From positions 434,001 through 498,000 of the forward strand of contig NZ_VIJZ01000001.1 of NCBI RefSeq assembly GCF_006874425.1: a stretch of 64,000 bases of DNA, given 5' to 3'. The translations under genes were made by a program, and so were the position numbers. A model generated the notes under the pieces. It saw only the letters and a list, made by a program, of their open reading frames with translations, was not told the DNA's origin and ran no database searches. The stretch's first letter is position 1, and the number at the start of each line of letters is the position of its first letter. This DNA is from Paenibacillus ottowii. Its GTDB lineage: Bacteria > Bacillota > Bacilli > Paenibacillales > Paenibacillaceae. This document shows positions 1 through 7,482 of this stretch, piece by piece.

Positions 1-396
1 ATCACGGGAAATTCGATGGAAGGATGGATGATGAAAAGTGTGGTTGCCGACATCATGCCCTTCTTTAAGCTCTCGTTTTACAATGTCAGGAAATTTTTCT
101 ACGCGGCTACCAACAACGAAAAAGGTCGCTTTAGCATCATATTTCTTAAGCAAATCCAAAATAGCCGGCGTGTTACTTGTATCCGGTCCGTCATCAAAAG
201 TCAGAGCAATTACCTTGGGTTGATGAGTAGGAACTTCCCATACAATATCGCCACGTTCTTCATAATAGGATCTTCCCTTTGTATGTGCAGGAGAGACGTT
301 TGAGGTGTTCTGTGCGATCACATATGGAGTAGGGAAGGAGCTGGAGCACAGCAAAAAAGCAGCGATGGCAGAAGACACCAATCGAATGTTTTTCAT
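1..396 (-). CDS. polysaccharide deacetylase, N-terminal part (cut by window edge)
   Basis: Reading the minus strand from ATG at 396 to the window edge gives 132 uninterrupted codons. They encode a signal-peptide-like N terminus (MKNIRLVSSAIAAFLL), the segment YYEERGDIVWEVPTH, the NodB motif TFDDGPD and a zinc-ligand motif of the form NHTFHHPSF. This is a carbohydrate esterase family 4 enzyme, expected to remove N-acetyl groups from peptidoglycan or another cell-surface glycan outside the membrane. It is a close paralogue of the complete gene at 5657-6442; the two align almost residue for residue through the catalytic start. The C-terminal half lies outside the window, so completeness cannot be judged. 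Confidence 0.85.
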   Translation of the reverse strand, partial: MKNIRLVSSAIAAFLLCSSSFPTPYVIAQNTSNVSPAHTKGRSYYEERGDIVWEVPTHQPKVIALTFDDGPDTSNTPAILDLLKKYDAKATFFVVGSRVEKFPDIVKRELKEGHDVGNHTFHHPSFHRISRD

Positions 397-612
397 CGGG
401 CCTAATCTCCGTTCTAACGTTTTTAGGTTAGGTTGCCATGAAGAAGTGTGCTTTATTCGACTATCTTAGAGCATCGATAGACTAGGATATGTGCTGTATG
501 ATCTAATCTTTTAATGGGTTGGCAAAATTATTATCTACTTACCTGAATGCCCTGTCATAGAATGTATTTATGCATATATTGAATTGTACAACGAGTAAAG
601 GAGGTTAGGGCT

Positions 613-726
613 ATGGGAGCATGTGATAATAACACTCCAGGTGTTGGCGGTATGTGGACTTCTACAGCAGCAATCTTGGTACTTTTTATTCTGTTGGTTA
701 TAATCACTAAATCATTCTGGGTTTAA
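613..726 (+). CDS. YjcZ-like small hydrophobic sporulation protein
   Basis: A 37-codon ORF starts at ATG 613 behind a strong ribosome binding site (AAAGGAGG, 597-604). It encodes a short polar, Gly-rich N terminus (GVGGMW) followed by one hydrophobic helix of about 15 residues (AAILVLFILLVIITK) and ends in SFWV. This architecture matches the tiny YjcZ-type peptides common in Bacillus and Paenibacillus, which are usually expressed in sporulation; the role is not defined. The ORF is followed by a long terminator-like hairpin (781-850), which supports a separate short transcript. Assignment rests on architecture and the closing hydrophobic motif. Confidence 0.65.
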   Translation: MGACDNNTPGVGGMWTSTAAILVLFILLVIITKSFWV

Positions 727-780
727 TTTTGCTAAATAACTTCTATTAAAAATGGTGTAAACACCCTACTGGCTGTTGAA

Positions 781-850
781 GTGTACCCCTTAGAATAGAC
801 ATTGGAAACCTTCTTGGTTATTCCGATGAATTCTAGGGGGTGTATTTTTG
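781..850 (+). terminator. long nested hairpin with U-run after the small ORF
   Basis: A 15-bp stem, counting G-U pairs, forms between TGTACCCCTTAGAAT (about 782-796) and ATTCTAGGGGGTGTA (830-844). A second small stem (GGAA-ACC with GGT-TTCC) sits in the loop, and TATTTTTG follows. It is probably the intrinsic terminator of the 613-726 gene. The IS30 element begins 22 bp further on. Confidence 0.6.
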
Positions 851-872
851 CAGTTTGCTCTTTTTTTCTTAT

Positions 873-898
873 GACGGATTGTAATATGAAGTGCGACA
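873..898 (+). repeat. IS30 left terminal inverted repeat
   Basis: The repeat begins GACGGATTGT and ends AAGTGCGACA, with a 6-bp divergent centre. It mirrors 1927-1952. Confidence 0.85.
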
Positions 899-986
899 CC
901 TACGGGAAATAAATAAAAAATGGCCCATGGCCGGATTCGTGTAGAATGAAGGTTCCTACACCACATTCACACAAGGAGAATCCACC

Positions 987-1943
987 ATGAGCTACACACA
1001 TCTTAGCATAATCGAGCGCAGCAAGCTAGAAATCCTCCACCAGCAGGGGAAAAGTGCTCGAGCCATTGCCAGTGAATTGGGCAGGCATCATGCCACCATT
1101 TGCCGAGAACTCCGTCGAAATGAAACGCAGAAGCCCTATTGTGCCGAGCGATCTCAGGAGAGCTATGTCCAGCGACGTAAGTCCTCCGTCCCAGCCGGAA
1201 AATGGACACCACAGCAGTCGGTCCTTATTGAAGAAAAGCTTCATGCCACGTGGTCTCCCGAGCAGATCGTAGAACGACTCCGTCAAGAGGGACACCCTGT
1301 GGTCTGCTTTAAAACCATCTATCGCTGGCTATATACAGGCCGTTTGGTGAAAGGAGTGCTTGCCGTCCTACGCCACAAAGGTAAACGGCAGAAGCCTGTA
1401 GAGACACGCGGCAAGTTCGCTGTGGGTAAGACCATCTCTCAGCGTCCGAAAGAGGTTCGTTCCCGTAAAACCTTCGGTCATTGGGAACTCGATACGGTCG
1501 TCTCGGGCCGTGGGAAAAGCAAGGGCTGCGTAGCTACATTCATCGAACGCAAGACCCGACTGTACACCGCCGTTCCCATGCCTGACCGTACAGCTTTGTC
1601 CATGGAAATTGCTTTTGGTGTAGTAGCCTCGCAGTACCCTGACGGTGCATTTCAAACCGCTACTGCAGATCGTGGCAAGGAATTCGCCTGTTACGCCAGC
1701 CTGGAAGAAGCTCATGGCCTACAGGTATATTTCGCAGATCCGTATTCTTCCTGGCAACGCGGCTCGAATGAGAATGCCAATGGCCTCTTGCGAGAGTTTT
1801 TTCCCAAGGGGACAGATTTTGCGCAAATCACGGATGAAGCCTTGGAGACTGCTCTGCGCTTGATCAACCATAGACCACGAAAATGCTTGGGTTGGAGAAC
1901 CGCTCACGAATCCTTTTCAGAGGAACTGTCGCACTTAGCTTGA
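987..1943 (+). CDS. IS30-family DDE transposase
   Basis: A 318-aa DDE transposase that cuts and joins the ends of its own element. The N-terminal 50 residues form an HTH (SIIERSKLEILHQQGKSARA, then ELGRHHATICREL), typical of IS30. The catalytic core begins with GHWELDTVVSGRG (first Asp), continues with TADRGKEFACY (second Asp) and ends with SSWQRGSNENANGLLREFFPKG, which carries the catalytic Glu, before the NHRPRKCLGW signature. The ATG at 987 is preceded by ACAAGGAG. Length is normal for the family and all three acidic residues are visible. Confidence 0.95.
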   Translation: MSYTHLSIIERSKLEILHQQGKSARAIASELGRHHATICRELRRNETQKPYCAERSQESYVQRRKSSVPAGKWTPQQSVLIEEKLHATWSPEQIVERLRQEGHPVVCFKTIYRWLYTGRLVKGVLAVLRHKGKRQKPVETRGKFAVGKTISQRPKEVRSRKTFGHWELDTVVSGRGKSKGCVATFIERKTRLYTAVPMPDRTALSMEIAFGVVASQYPDGAFQTATADRGKEFACYASLEEAHGLQVYFADPYSSWQRGSNENANGLLREFFPKGTDFAQITDEALETALRLINHRPRKCLGWRTAHESFSEELSHLA

Positions 1944-1952
1944 CAATCCGTC
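1927..1952 (-). repeat. IS30 right terminal inverted repeat
   Basis: This is the reverse complement of the left repeat at 21 of 26 positions. It overlaps the last five codons of the transposase gene. Confidence 0.85.
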
Positions 1953-1973
1953 TTATACATAAATCAAATTAAA

Positions 1974-1995
1974 GAGGGACGTGTTAACGTCCCTC
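1974..1995. repeat. perfect 9-bp inverted repeat next to the IS30
   Basis: GAGGGACGT and ACGTCCCTC form a perfect stem around the loop GTTA. No U-run follows on the plus strand. It may be the terminator remnant of a gene that flanked the insertion, or an operator; function is unknown. Confidence 0.45.
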
Positions 1996-2167
1996 CATCC
2001 AGTCAATCCATTGAATTGAATAAGCCTCTAATGGAAGAGTTGTAATAAACCAAACATGATAGGGTCAAGCCTATGCCTATCTTTCCTAGATGAAGTCAAC
2101 AGCCCAATCTTTTTAGTTCATTGCACAATAAACTAATTTGACTAGACTTTGGAGGTGATCATTAATT

Positions 2168-2884
2168 ATGTTTCGACATCATTGTTGGCAAAACAAAATG
2201 CATCGGAGAAAATTTAGAAGATGTACAGTTAAAAAAATCAAAGTTTTACCAAAGGTCATTGTTAAAGGGATTCAAGGTCCTCAAGGTCCTCAAGGGCCCC
2301 AAGGACCACAGGGGCTGCCAGGTCCACAGGGATTGCCAGGTCCACAAGGAGTTCCAGGTGCTCAAGGTCTTCAAGGAATTCCCGGACCTGCAGGGGCAGT
2401 AGGAGCAACAGGACCGGCAGGAGCAATAGGACCCGCAGGGCCAGCAGGAGCAACGGGGCCAGCAGGGCCTGCAGGCGCCGGGATATCAGACTTCTTAAGT
2501 GTTTTCAGAGCAGATCCTGGTACGGGGACTGACACAGTTCCGGGCAACTCACCAATTACCTTTACTGGGGTTTTAGCGAATGTTGGTGGTGCATTTACTT
2601 TCATTCCTCCATCTCCAACAATAACCATTAACGAGACGGGGAGCTACTTCATCTCATTTTCTATTCACAACCAGGGTGATGCGGCATTCAATCTCACTGT
2701 TAACGGAACTCCTATAACACCATTACCTTTCACAGGGAATGGTGGGGGACCTACCGCAGCTGAGGTTATCATAACCGTTACAACTGTTCCAACTACAATA
2801 CAACTGGTAAATGCCAATGCAACTCCTGCCCAGTTGCACAATAATATTAATACAACGATGACAATATTAAAGTTGGCGCCTTAA
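2168..2884 (+). CDS. collagen-like exosporium/spore surface protein
   Basis: This 238-aa protein has a short basic N terminus (residues 1-33, with RRKFRR and KKIKVLPK), then about 24 uninterrupted Gly-X-Y triplets (about residues 34-105, first GPQ-rich, then GPA/GAT-rich), and a C-terminal beta-rich domain of about 130 residues ([22 protein letters not shown]). The layout matches BclA-like bacterial collagens, which trimerise through the C-terminal jelly-roll domain and form hair-like fibres on spores. A GGAGGTG ribosome binding site lies 10 bp upstream of the ATG. There is no signal peptide, which fits assembly from the mother cell. Triplet number in such genes varies by slippage. The neighbouring genes give no functional link. 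Confidence 0.85.
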   Translation: MFRHHCWQNKMHRRKFRRCTVKKIKVLPKVIVKGIQGPQGPQGPQGPQGLPGPQGLPGPQGVPGAQGLQGIPGPAGAVGATGPAGAIGPAGPAGATGPAGPAGAGISDFLSVFRADPGTGTDTVPGNSPITFTGVLANVGGAFTFIPPSPTITINETGSYFISFSIHNQGDAAFNLTVNGTPITPLPFTGNGGGPTAAEVIITVTTVPTTIQLVNANATPAQLHNNINTTMTILKLAP

Positions 2885-3007
2885 TATTGTTGCTTAGTAG
2901 TAACTTATTCAGTAAAAGGTTTAAGGTTTATGTCTTTTATCCGGTCAGTTTGTCTAATTTTTCAGAGAAGCCCTGAATGGGATAAAGCCAAAAGGATGTA
3001 GTTGGAG

Positions 3008-3047
3008 AGCAGCGGACGATGTGACTAAGGACATTGTCGCTGCTTTC
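3008..3047 (+). terminator. hairpin after the collagen-like gene
   Basis: AGCAGCG (3008-3014) pairs with CGCTGCT (3038-3044), extended inside by GATGT/ACATT, and TTTCTGTT follows. The U-run is weak, so this is a moderate terminator call. The rest of 2885-3100 shows no gene. Confidence 0.45.
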
Positions 3048-3100
3048 TGTTCCTGAAAGTCGAAAGATAATTAGGCAGTTGGACGCCTTGATTGAAAGCG

Positions 3101-3129
3101 TTGACATGAATTTTAACTCTCTATATACT
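3101..3129 (+). promoter_or_regulatory. sigma-A promoter for the RAT leader
   Basis: TTGACA (3101-3106) and TATACT (3124-3129) are separated by exactly 17 bp. Transcription would start near 3136, 22 bp before the antiterminator element. Confidence 0.85.
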
Positions 3130-3157
3130 TAGCTTAGTTAAATGAAAATGAATAACA

Positions 3158-3198
3158 TTAGGATTGTTACTGTTATGCAAAGCGCAGGCAAAACCTAA
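3158..3198 (+). promoter_or_regulatory. RAT: BglG/LicT-type ribonucleic antiterminator
   Basis: GGATTGTTACTG (3161-3172) and CAGGCAAAACC (3185-3195) are the two conserved halves of the RNA bound by BglG, SacY and LicT antiterminators. The base is extended by TTAGG (3158-3162) pairing with CCTAA (3194-3198). The 3' half shares AAACC with the 5' arm of the terminator at 3191-3254, so the two structures exclude each other. The apical loop is several bases longer than in the classical bgl/lic elements. By analogy, a PTS-controlled antiterminator protein would bind here and allow read-through into the AraC gene. No such protein is encoded in the window. Confidence 0.85.
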
Positions 3199-3254
3199 GG
3201 AACAAAATGTTAAGATCTCGGGATCTTATGTATTTTGTTATCTTAGGTTTTTTT
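3191..3254 (+). terminator. conditional terminator in the AraC leader
   Basis: AAACCTAAG (3191-3199) and AACAAAAT (3201-3208) pair with ATTTTGTT (3232-3239) and CTTAGGTTT (3242-3250). An inner stem AAGATC-TCGG-GATCTT and a run of seven T complete a strong intrinsic terminator. Its 5' arm overlaps the RAT. Confidence 0.85.
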
Positions 3255-3305
3255 GTTTATGGAGAGAGGGAGGTATTATGTTCACATCTGAGAGGAGCGA
3301 CAAAT

Positions 3306-4190
3306 TTGGAATATAAATATGAGCTGGTTCAGGCAGACCACCATTTTCCATTGAAAATTATAGTTCATTCTTCTAATGAACCAGCATACATACCTAGACA
3401 TTGGCACGACAGTATCGAAATATCCTATGTACTTTCAGGAAGCATCGACAATATCTATATAGATGGCACGAATTACAGCTCTAAAAAAGGAGATATTGTG
3501 CTCATTAATTCGAATGCTATTCATTCCTTTTCTGTGGCTAAGGGCAATGGGAGAGAGGCTATAACCATTCTGATTCCTTCAGGATTTATTAGAGAAAATA
3601 CGAAGGGCAGTAATCCTATTTTATTTGATTGCATATCCATTTTCGAAAGCAACGAGCAGCGATTACAGCATTTTAAGGAACTGCGTGATCTATTAAACAC
3701 ATTATTTGTAGCTTACCTCAACCAGCACAATGACCCTTTAGTACATATCCATTTAACGTCACTATCTTATAAACTGGTATACCTTTTATTAATGCATTTT
3801 AAAATGGACAACGAATCGGTCCCTGGCTTTAACACTAACAAATATTTGGAACGGCTGACGTTGATCACCGATTATATCAAAGAAAATTACGATCAGAGCC
3901 TATCCCTGGATTCCATAGCCCAGGTTTTTGGTTTGTCTCCCGAATATTTGTCCCGTTTTTTTGTAAAGCATGTAGGTATGACGCTGTTTCAATATATCAA
4001 TGCCATCCGTCTGGAGAAATCTTTCCGTGCTCTTATGAATACGGATCATTCAATCCTACAAATTGCGCTGGAACACGGATTTCCGAACGAGAAGTCCTTT
4101 GTCAGGGTATTTAAAAAGGTGTATCAGGCGACACCGCATCAATATCGAAAAAAACACAAGGAGCGTCTGCAGCCAGGAGTCAGTAATTGA
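3306..4190 (+). CDS. AraC-family transcriptional regulator
   Basis: A regulator of about 294 aa. The N-terminal cupin-type effector domain contains IPRHWHDSIEISYVLSGS and KKGDIVLINSNAIHSF. The C-terminal double HTH (about the last 100 residues) contains SLDSIAQVFGLSPEYLSRFF and ILQIALEHGFPNEKSFVRVF. I prefer TTG at 3306, behind GAGAGGAG with 8-bp spacing. The longer frame from 3207 would start inside the conditional terminator and add a hydrophobic non-family segment. The gene is controlled by the RAT leader just upstream and lies 97 bp before the secreted esterase it probably regulates. The inducer is likely sugar-derived (inference). Confidence 0.85.
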   Translation: MEYKYELVQADHHFPLKIIVHSSNEPAYIPRHWHDSIEISYVLSGSIDNIYIDGTNYSSKKGDIVLINSNAIHSFSVAKGNGREAITILIPSGFIRENTKGSNPILFDCISIFESNEQRLQHFKELRDLLNTLFVAYLNQHNDPLVHIHLTSLSYKLVYLLLMHFKMDNESVPGFNTNKYLERLTLITDYIKENYDQSLSLDSIAQVFGLSPEYLSRFFVKHVGMTLFQYINAIRLEKSFRALMNTDHSILQIALEHGFPNEKSFVRVFKKVYQATPHQYRKKHKERLQPGVSN

Positions 4191-4247
4191 CCTGAATTAG
4201 GCTAATAAAAGGCAGGATGTAAATAAAAAAATCGTTAAAATTATTTA

Positions 4248-4261
4248 TGTAAGCGTTTTAC
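4248..4261 (+). promoter_or_regulatory. candidate cre (CcpA) site before the esterase
   Basis: TGTAAGCGTTTTAC matches the first ten bases of a canonical catabolite-responsive element (TGTAAGCGTT) and diverges at the end. It lies 27 bp upstream of the chosen esterase start. Together with the upstream RAT it suggests carbon control of this locus. Confidence 0.45.
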
Positions 4262-4287
4262 TAATGGATCTGGGAGGTAAGTCATCT

Positions 4288-5601
4288 ATGTTTAAACAGT
4301 TTAGAACGGTTGCTAAAACCACTATGTTATTTACTTTAGCTGTCAGTACGACCCTTGCTTTCAACTCTGGTGCATGGGCCAAGGAGCCCACCTCATACCG
4401 GACGGTTGCGGAGGTTAAGGATTGGGGAGCAACCATTACGAAGATCATTGTTAATCTGGGTAAGCCGATACCCAAAGATGCGATAACCAAGGAAACATTT
4501 AAGGTACATGTGGAAAGAAGCGACAATAGGTTGGTAAATTCCTTTATTGAAAAAGGCAACAGAAAGGTCACCAAGGCCTATGTATCGGACAAAAGCGGCA
4601 ACCCTGTAAAGAAAACAGGAAGCTACGTTGTGCTGGAAATGGAAATCGGCCCGGCCTTAACATTGGGCTCCGCTATTCATTATGATACAGGTTCCGGCTT
4701 TAACGGATGGAATGATAACCAATACACAATCACGCAGCAAAAGGCTATTAAAACCCAATCAGGAACGATTTCCGGCTTGAAAATTGACACCTCCTCAGGT
4801 GAAATTCGGAAGCTTGTTGATCAATTTACAACTGGCAAAGCGACTTTTGATGGGGTTACTTTAACCTATGCGGACTATGCACCAGCAAAAGACAAAGTGA
4901 AAAACCCTTTGGTGATCTGGCTGCACGGGATGGGAGAGGGAGGTACAGATCCGACGATTCCAATTTCGGGTAATAAAGCAGCGAATTTTGCCTCTAAGGA
5001 TATTCAATCTTATTTTGGCGGAGCTTATGTGCTGGCACCGCAGACCCCAACCTACTGGATGGATGGTTTTACAGGCTTTGGTGACGGAACCTCAAAGTAC
5101 GAGCAAGCCCTGATGTCCTTAATTAAGGAGTACGTGGCCAAGAACAAAGACATTGATACAGACCGAATCTACATTGGCGGAGACTCCAACGGCGGATACA
5201 TGACGATGCTGCTGATCCGTGATTATAAAGACTATTTTGCAGCAGCTGTGGTGGCGTGTGAAGCCTTGAAGGATAGCCTTATCACCGATGAACAAATTAA
5301 CGATATGAAGGATCTTCCGATCTGGTTTGTGGCTGCCAAAACCGATACCGTGGTTCCACCCAACGATTATATGATTCCGACCTACAATCGTTTAGTGAAT
5401 GCCGGAGCAAAGGATGTCCATATGTCGTTATTTGATAACGTAGTGGATACTTCTGGTTTGTACAAGAAAAGCGACAAAACACCGTATGAATACAATGGCC
5501 ACTGGTCCTGGATTTACGTGTATAACAACGAAGTATCGAAGGTGATTAACGGAAAGAAAACAACGATGATGCAATGGCTGGCCTCCAAAACATTGGACTG
5601 A
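4288..5601 (+). CDS. secreted alpha/beta-hydrolase esterase with N-terminal Ig-like domain
   Basis: A 437-aa exported esterase or peptidase-like hydrolase. ATG 4288 follows GGGAGGT and opens a signal peptide (KTTMLFTLAVSTTLAFNSGAWA, cleavage near residue 30). Residues about 35-150 look like the beta-rich Ig-like domain that precedes some extracellular esterases. The hydrolase domain has WLHGMGEGG (oxyanion region), GGDSNGG (nucleophile Ser), AKTDTVVPP (probable Asp) and GHWSW (probable His). It resembles PHB-depolymerase and prolyl-oligopeptidase-fold enzymes; the substrate could be an acetylated or feruloylated polysaccharide. An in-frame ATG at 4264 has no good ribosome binding site. It sits directly behind the AraC gene and a cre-like site. 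Confidence 0.8.
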   Translation: MFKQFRTVAKTTMLFTLAVSTTLAFNSGAWAKEPTSYRTVAEVKDWGATITKIIVNLGKPIPKDAITKETFKVHVERSDNRLVNSFIEKGNRKVTKAYVSDKSGNPVKKTGSYVVLEMEIGPALTLGSAIHYDTGSGFNGWNDNQYTITQQKAIKTQSGTISGLKIDTSSGEIRKLVDQFTTGKATFDGVTLTYADYAPAKDKVKNPLVIWLHGMGEGGTDPTIPISGNKAANFASKDIQSYFGGAYVLAPQTPTYWMDGFTGFGDGTSKYEQALMSLIKEYVAKNKDIDTDRIYIGGDSNGGYMTMLLIRDYKDYFAAAVVACEALKDSLITDEQINDMKDLPIWFVAAKTDTVVPPNDYMIPTYNRLVNAGAKDVHMSLFDNVVDTSGLYKKSDKTPYEYNGHWSWIYVYNNEVSKVINGKKTTMMQWLASKTLD

Positions 5602-5656
5602 AAAGTATAGAGAGGCCTCCTGCATATTTTAGCTAATCTTGTTGTTCTTGTTTCTT

Positions 5657-6442
5657 TCACTTATTGACCTCAATTAGCCCGTCTGGCTTTTCTCGATTAG
5701 AGAGTAACTCAGATACAGTGACGAAGGAATAACCTCTTTTCTTGAGCTCAGGGAGAATAATCTTCAGGGCTTCAACGGTTTGTGTACTATGATGTACAAA
5801 ATCGTGCATGAGGACAATGTCGCCGTTACGGGCGTTGCGGAGCACCTTATTAGCAATACGGTGTACGCCCGGCTTTCGCCAATCTAGGGTGTCCTGATGC
5901 CAGGACCATAAAATAATTTTCAGCCCCTTTTCCTTGGCTAGCTTGACGAGTGAATCGTTATAAGAGCCTCCTGGTGGTCTAAACAGATGGGTCCCCGCAC
6001 CAGTTGCCTGAACGATACTCGCCTGACCTTGATCCAGTTCGGACAGAGCTTTGTTGCGAGAGATATGCTGAAAGGATGAATGAAGGAAGGTATGATTGCC
6101 AATTTCGTGGCCTTCCTCTCGTTCCCGTTTTACAAGGTGCGGCAGCTTTTCTACACGGCTGCCGACAACAAAAAAGGTCGCTTTCGCATCGTATTTTCGA
6201 AGTAAATCGAGAATGGCAGGTGTATTGCTAACGTCCGGTCCGTCATCGAATGTGAGAGCGATGAGCTTACGATGGGTAGGAACTTCCCATACAATGTCGC
6301 CCCGTTCCTCGTAATAGGCTCTTCCCTTTGCAGGAGCGGGGGAGGCGTATGAGGTGTTTTGTTCATTAGATAGAATGGGACAAGGACTGACCCACAGCAA
6401 AGAAACAGCGATTCCAGCACATAGCAAACGGTTATATTTCAT
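5657..6442 (-). CDS. polysaccharide deacetylase (PgdA/CE4 type)
   Basis: A 261-aa exported carbohydrate esterase 4 enzyme. A signal peptide covers about residues 1-25. The NodB domain carries TFDDGPD (residues 64-70, catalytic base and metal Asp), the ligand motif NHTFLH (His117 and His121), RPPGG (about 155-159), WSWHQDTLDW and GDIVLMHDF (catalytic His motif). It should deacetylate N-acetylglucosamine units of peptidoglycan or another surface glycan, using a divalent metal. All catalytic motifs are present and length is typical. It is a recent paralogue of the edge-truncated gene at 1-396; the intervening 5 kb holds the IS30 and the esterase locus. Confidence 0.92.
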   Translation of the reverse strand: MKYNRLLCAGIAVSLLWVSPCPILSNEQNTSYASPAPAKGRAYYEERGDIVWEVPTHRKLIALTFDDGPDVSNTPAILDLLRKYDAKATFFVVGSRVEKLPHLVKREREEGHEIGNHTFLHSSFQHISRNKALSELDQGQASIVQATGAGTHLFRPPGGSYNDSLVKLAKEKGLKIILWSWHQDTLDWRKPGVHRIANKVLRNARNGDIVLMHDFVHHSTQTVEALKIILPELKKRGYSFVTVSELLSNREKPDGLIEVNK

Positions 6443-6613
6443 CAGGCTTCTTCTCCGTTCTAATGTATTCTCACATTAGCTTGCCTAGAAGAAGCGTGCA
6501 CCATTCCTCATTTCTGAAAATTATATTTGGTTATTCTGTTTAATTGTAAAGAAGCTGCTGATACAATCGATTTAAGTTGAATCAATATGGTATTTGTAAT
6601 TAACGAAAGCAAA

Positions 6614-6802
6614 TTAAAATTTTTTGTTTAGTTGCTCTTTTAGTATTTCTATATGCTTACTGAGCAGTTCTATTTTTCTTTGAAATAATTTATTGGTTTT
6701 TCTTATTTTAAAGAGGTAGATCATTGCACATGAACATATAAAAATATGGATAAAGCAGAACCAGTAGATTATGGTTACAGATATAGTCCAGGTACCTATC
6801 AG
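6614..6802 (-). CDS. putative small membrane protein with non-AUG start
   Basis: A 62-codon open frame lies directly behind the 57-aa gene at 6814-6987, whose stop codon overlaps the putative ribosome binding site (AAAGGAGAGG). No ATG, GTG or TTG fits; CTG at 6802 is the best-placed start, and ATA or ATT nearby are alternatives. The product would have one hydrophobic helix (IIYWFCFIHIFICSCAMIYL) followed by a basic, leucine-rich tail (KIELLSKHIEILKEQL) that could form a coiled coil. This is the same design as its neighbour, suggesting a translationally coupled pair. Function is unknown. Confidence 0.45.
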   Translation of the reverse strand: MIGTWTISVTIIYWFCFIHIFICSCAMIYLFKIRKTNKLFQRKIELLSKHIEILKEQLNKKF

Positions 6803-6813
6803 AATCCTCTCCT

Positions 6814-6987
6814 TTATTTCGATTTTATTAGGTGTGTTGTTTCTGCCAAAATCTCATCCAATTGATGCAATGCTTTGTTATTTTTAAAAGTGCAAATAAT
6901 AAAAATAAGAGCAAAAATGAAGAGAAGTAACTCACTTCCTAAGAGAAAAACTAAAGACATTTCATGAAGAAATAATTCATCAAACAT
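6814..6987 (-). CDS. small single-pass membrane protein, unknown function
   Basis: ATG at 6987 is preceded by GGAGG with 8-bp spacing, a better start than the frame opening at 7002. The 57-aa product has a hydrophobic helix (about residues 11-36, containing FIFALIFIICTF) and a charged tail (NNKALHQLDEILAETTHLIK) likely to form an amphipathic helix. No family was recognised. It appears to form a two-gene unit with the frame at 6614-6802. The flanking 6443-6613 and 7003-7208 hold no recognisable gene. Confidence 0.55.
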   Translation of the reverse strand: MFDELFLHEMSLVFLLGSELLLFIFALIFIICTFKNNKALHQLDEILAETTHLIKSK

Positions 6988-7208
6988 AGAATATACCTCC
7001 AATTTAATTTAGTTGTGGATCAACCTAAACAGACTGACTCAAGACCAGCTCGTGCAACCTTGTCATTTACTTGGGTTAAAGTAAATGGTTACTTTAGTTC
7101 TACAAACAAATTATTTTTATATGTTAACAACAGTTCAGCAACCTCACAATTACAAACATATTAATTATAATAGGTGTTTAACGTAAACATTTCATATACA
7201 AGATAGAT

Positions 7209-7252
7209 AAAAAGGCTCTCTCCTAGTTAAATAAACTAGAGGAAGCCTTTTT
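7209..7252. terminator. bidirectional terminator
   Basis: AAAAAGGCT...CTCCTAG and CTAGAGGAAGCCTTTTT form a stem with A-rich and T-rich flanks. It separates the small membrane protein pair from the next gene. Confidence 0.65.
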
Positions 7253-7482
7253 AGGATTTGACAAGTGAGTTTAGTATAGGAAGCGTCTGAGGCAAAAGAT
7301 AGTATAGTACATAGCAAGATATGATTGCTGAATTATAGCAGGGCTAGCTTGCTTGTTGATAACATCCTGTGCCCATGTTAAGTTGTACATATCTTGGAAG
7401 TCAACGGGATAAGTCGCAAAAGCTGATTTGAGGTCATGGAGCTGCGACTCATTCCTGAACTTCGAACAGGAGATGAGATGGG

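Larger units (their letters stand above)
873..1952 (+). mobile_element. intact IS30-family insertion sequence
   Basis: The 1080-bp element is bounded by 26-bp imperfect inverted repeats (873-898 and 1927-1952, 21 of 26 positions matching, both beginning GACGGATTGT and ending AAGTGCGACA). The bases TTAT are repeated directly on both sides (869-872 and 1953-1956), consistent with a short target duplication. It carries a single transposase gene whose stop codon lies inside the right repeat. Size, single ORF and terminal repeats fit the IS30 family. Nothing in the transposase frame is broken, so it may be active. Confidence 0.9.

Noticed and set aside
2262..2453. 63-aa Leu-rich minus-strand ORF over the collagen repeat
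   Set aside because: It is only the reverse reading of GGX triplets.
2262..2480. Direct repeats in the collagen-like gene as a CRISPR array
   Set aside because: The repeats are 9-bp coding triplets in frame with no spacers; no CRISPR array or cas gene exists in the window.
3207..3305. Upstream extension of the AraC gene from ATG 3207
   Set aside because: The codons lie inside the conditional terminator and encode a hydrophobic stretch not expected in the family; TTG 3306 has a better ribosome binding site.
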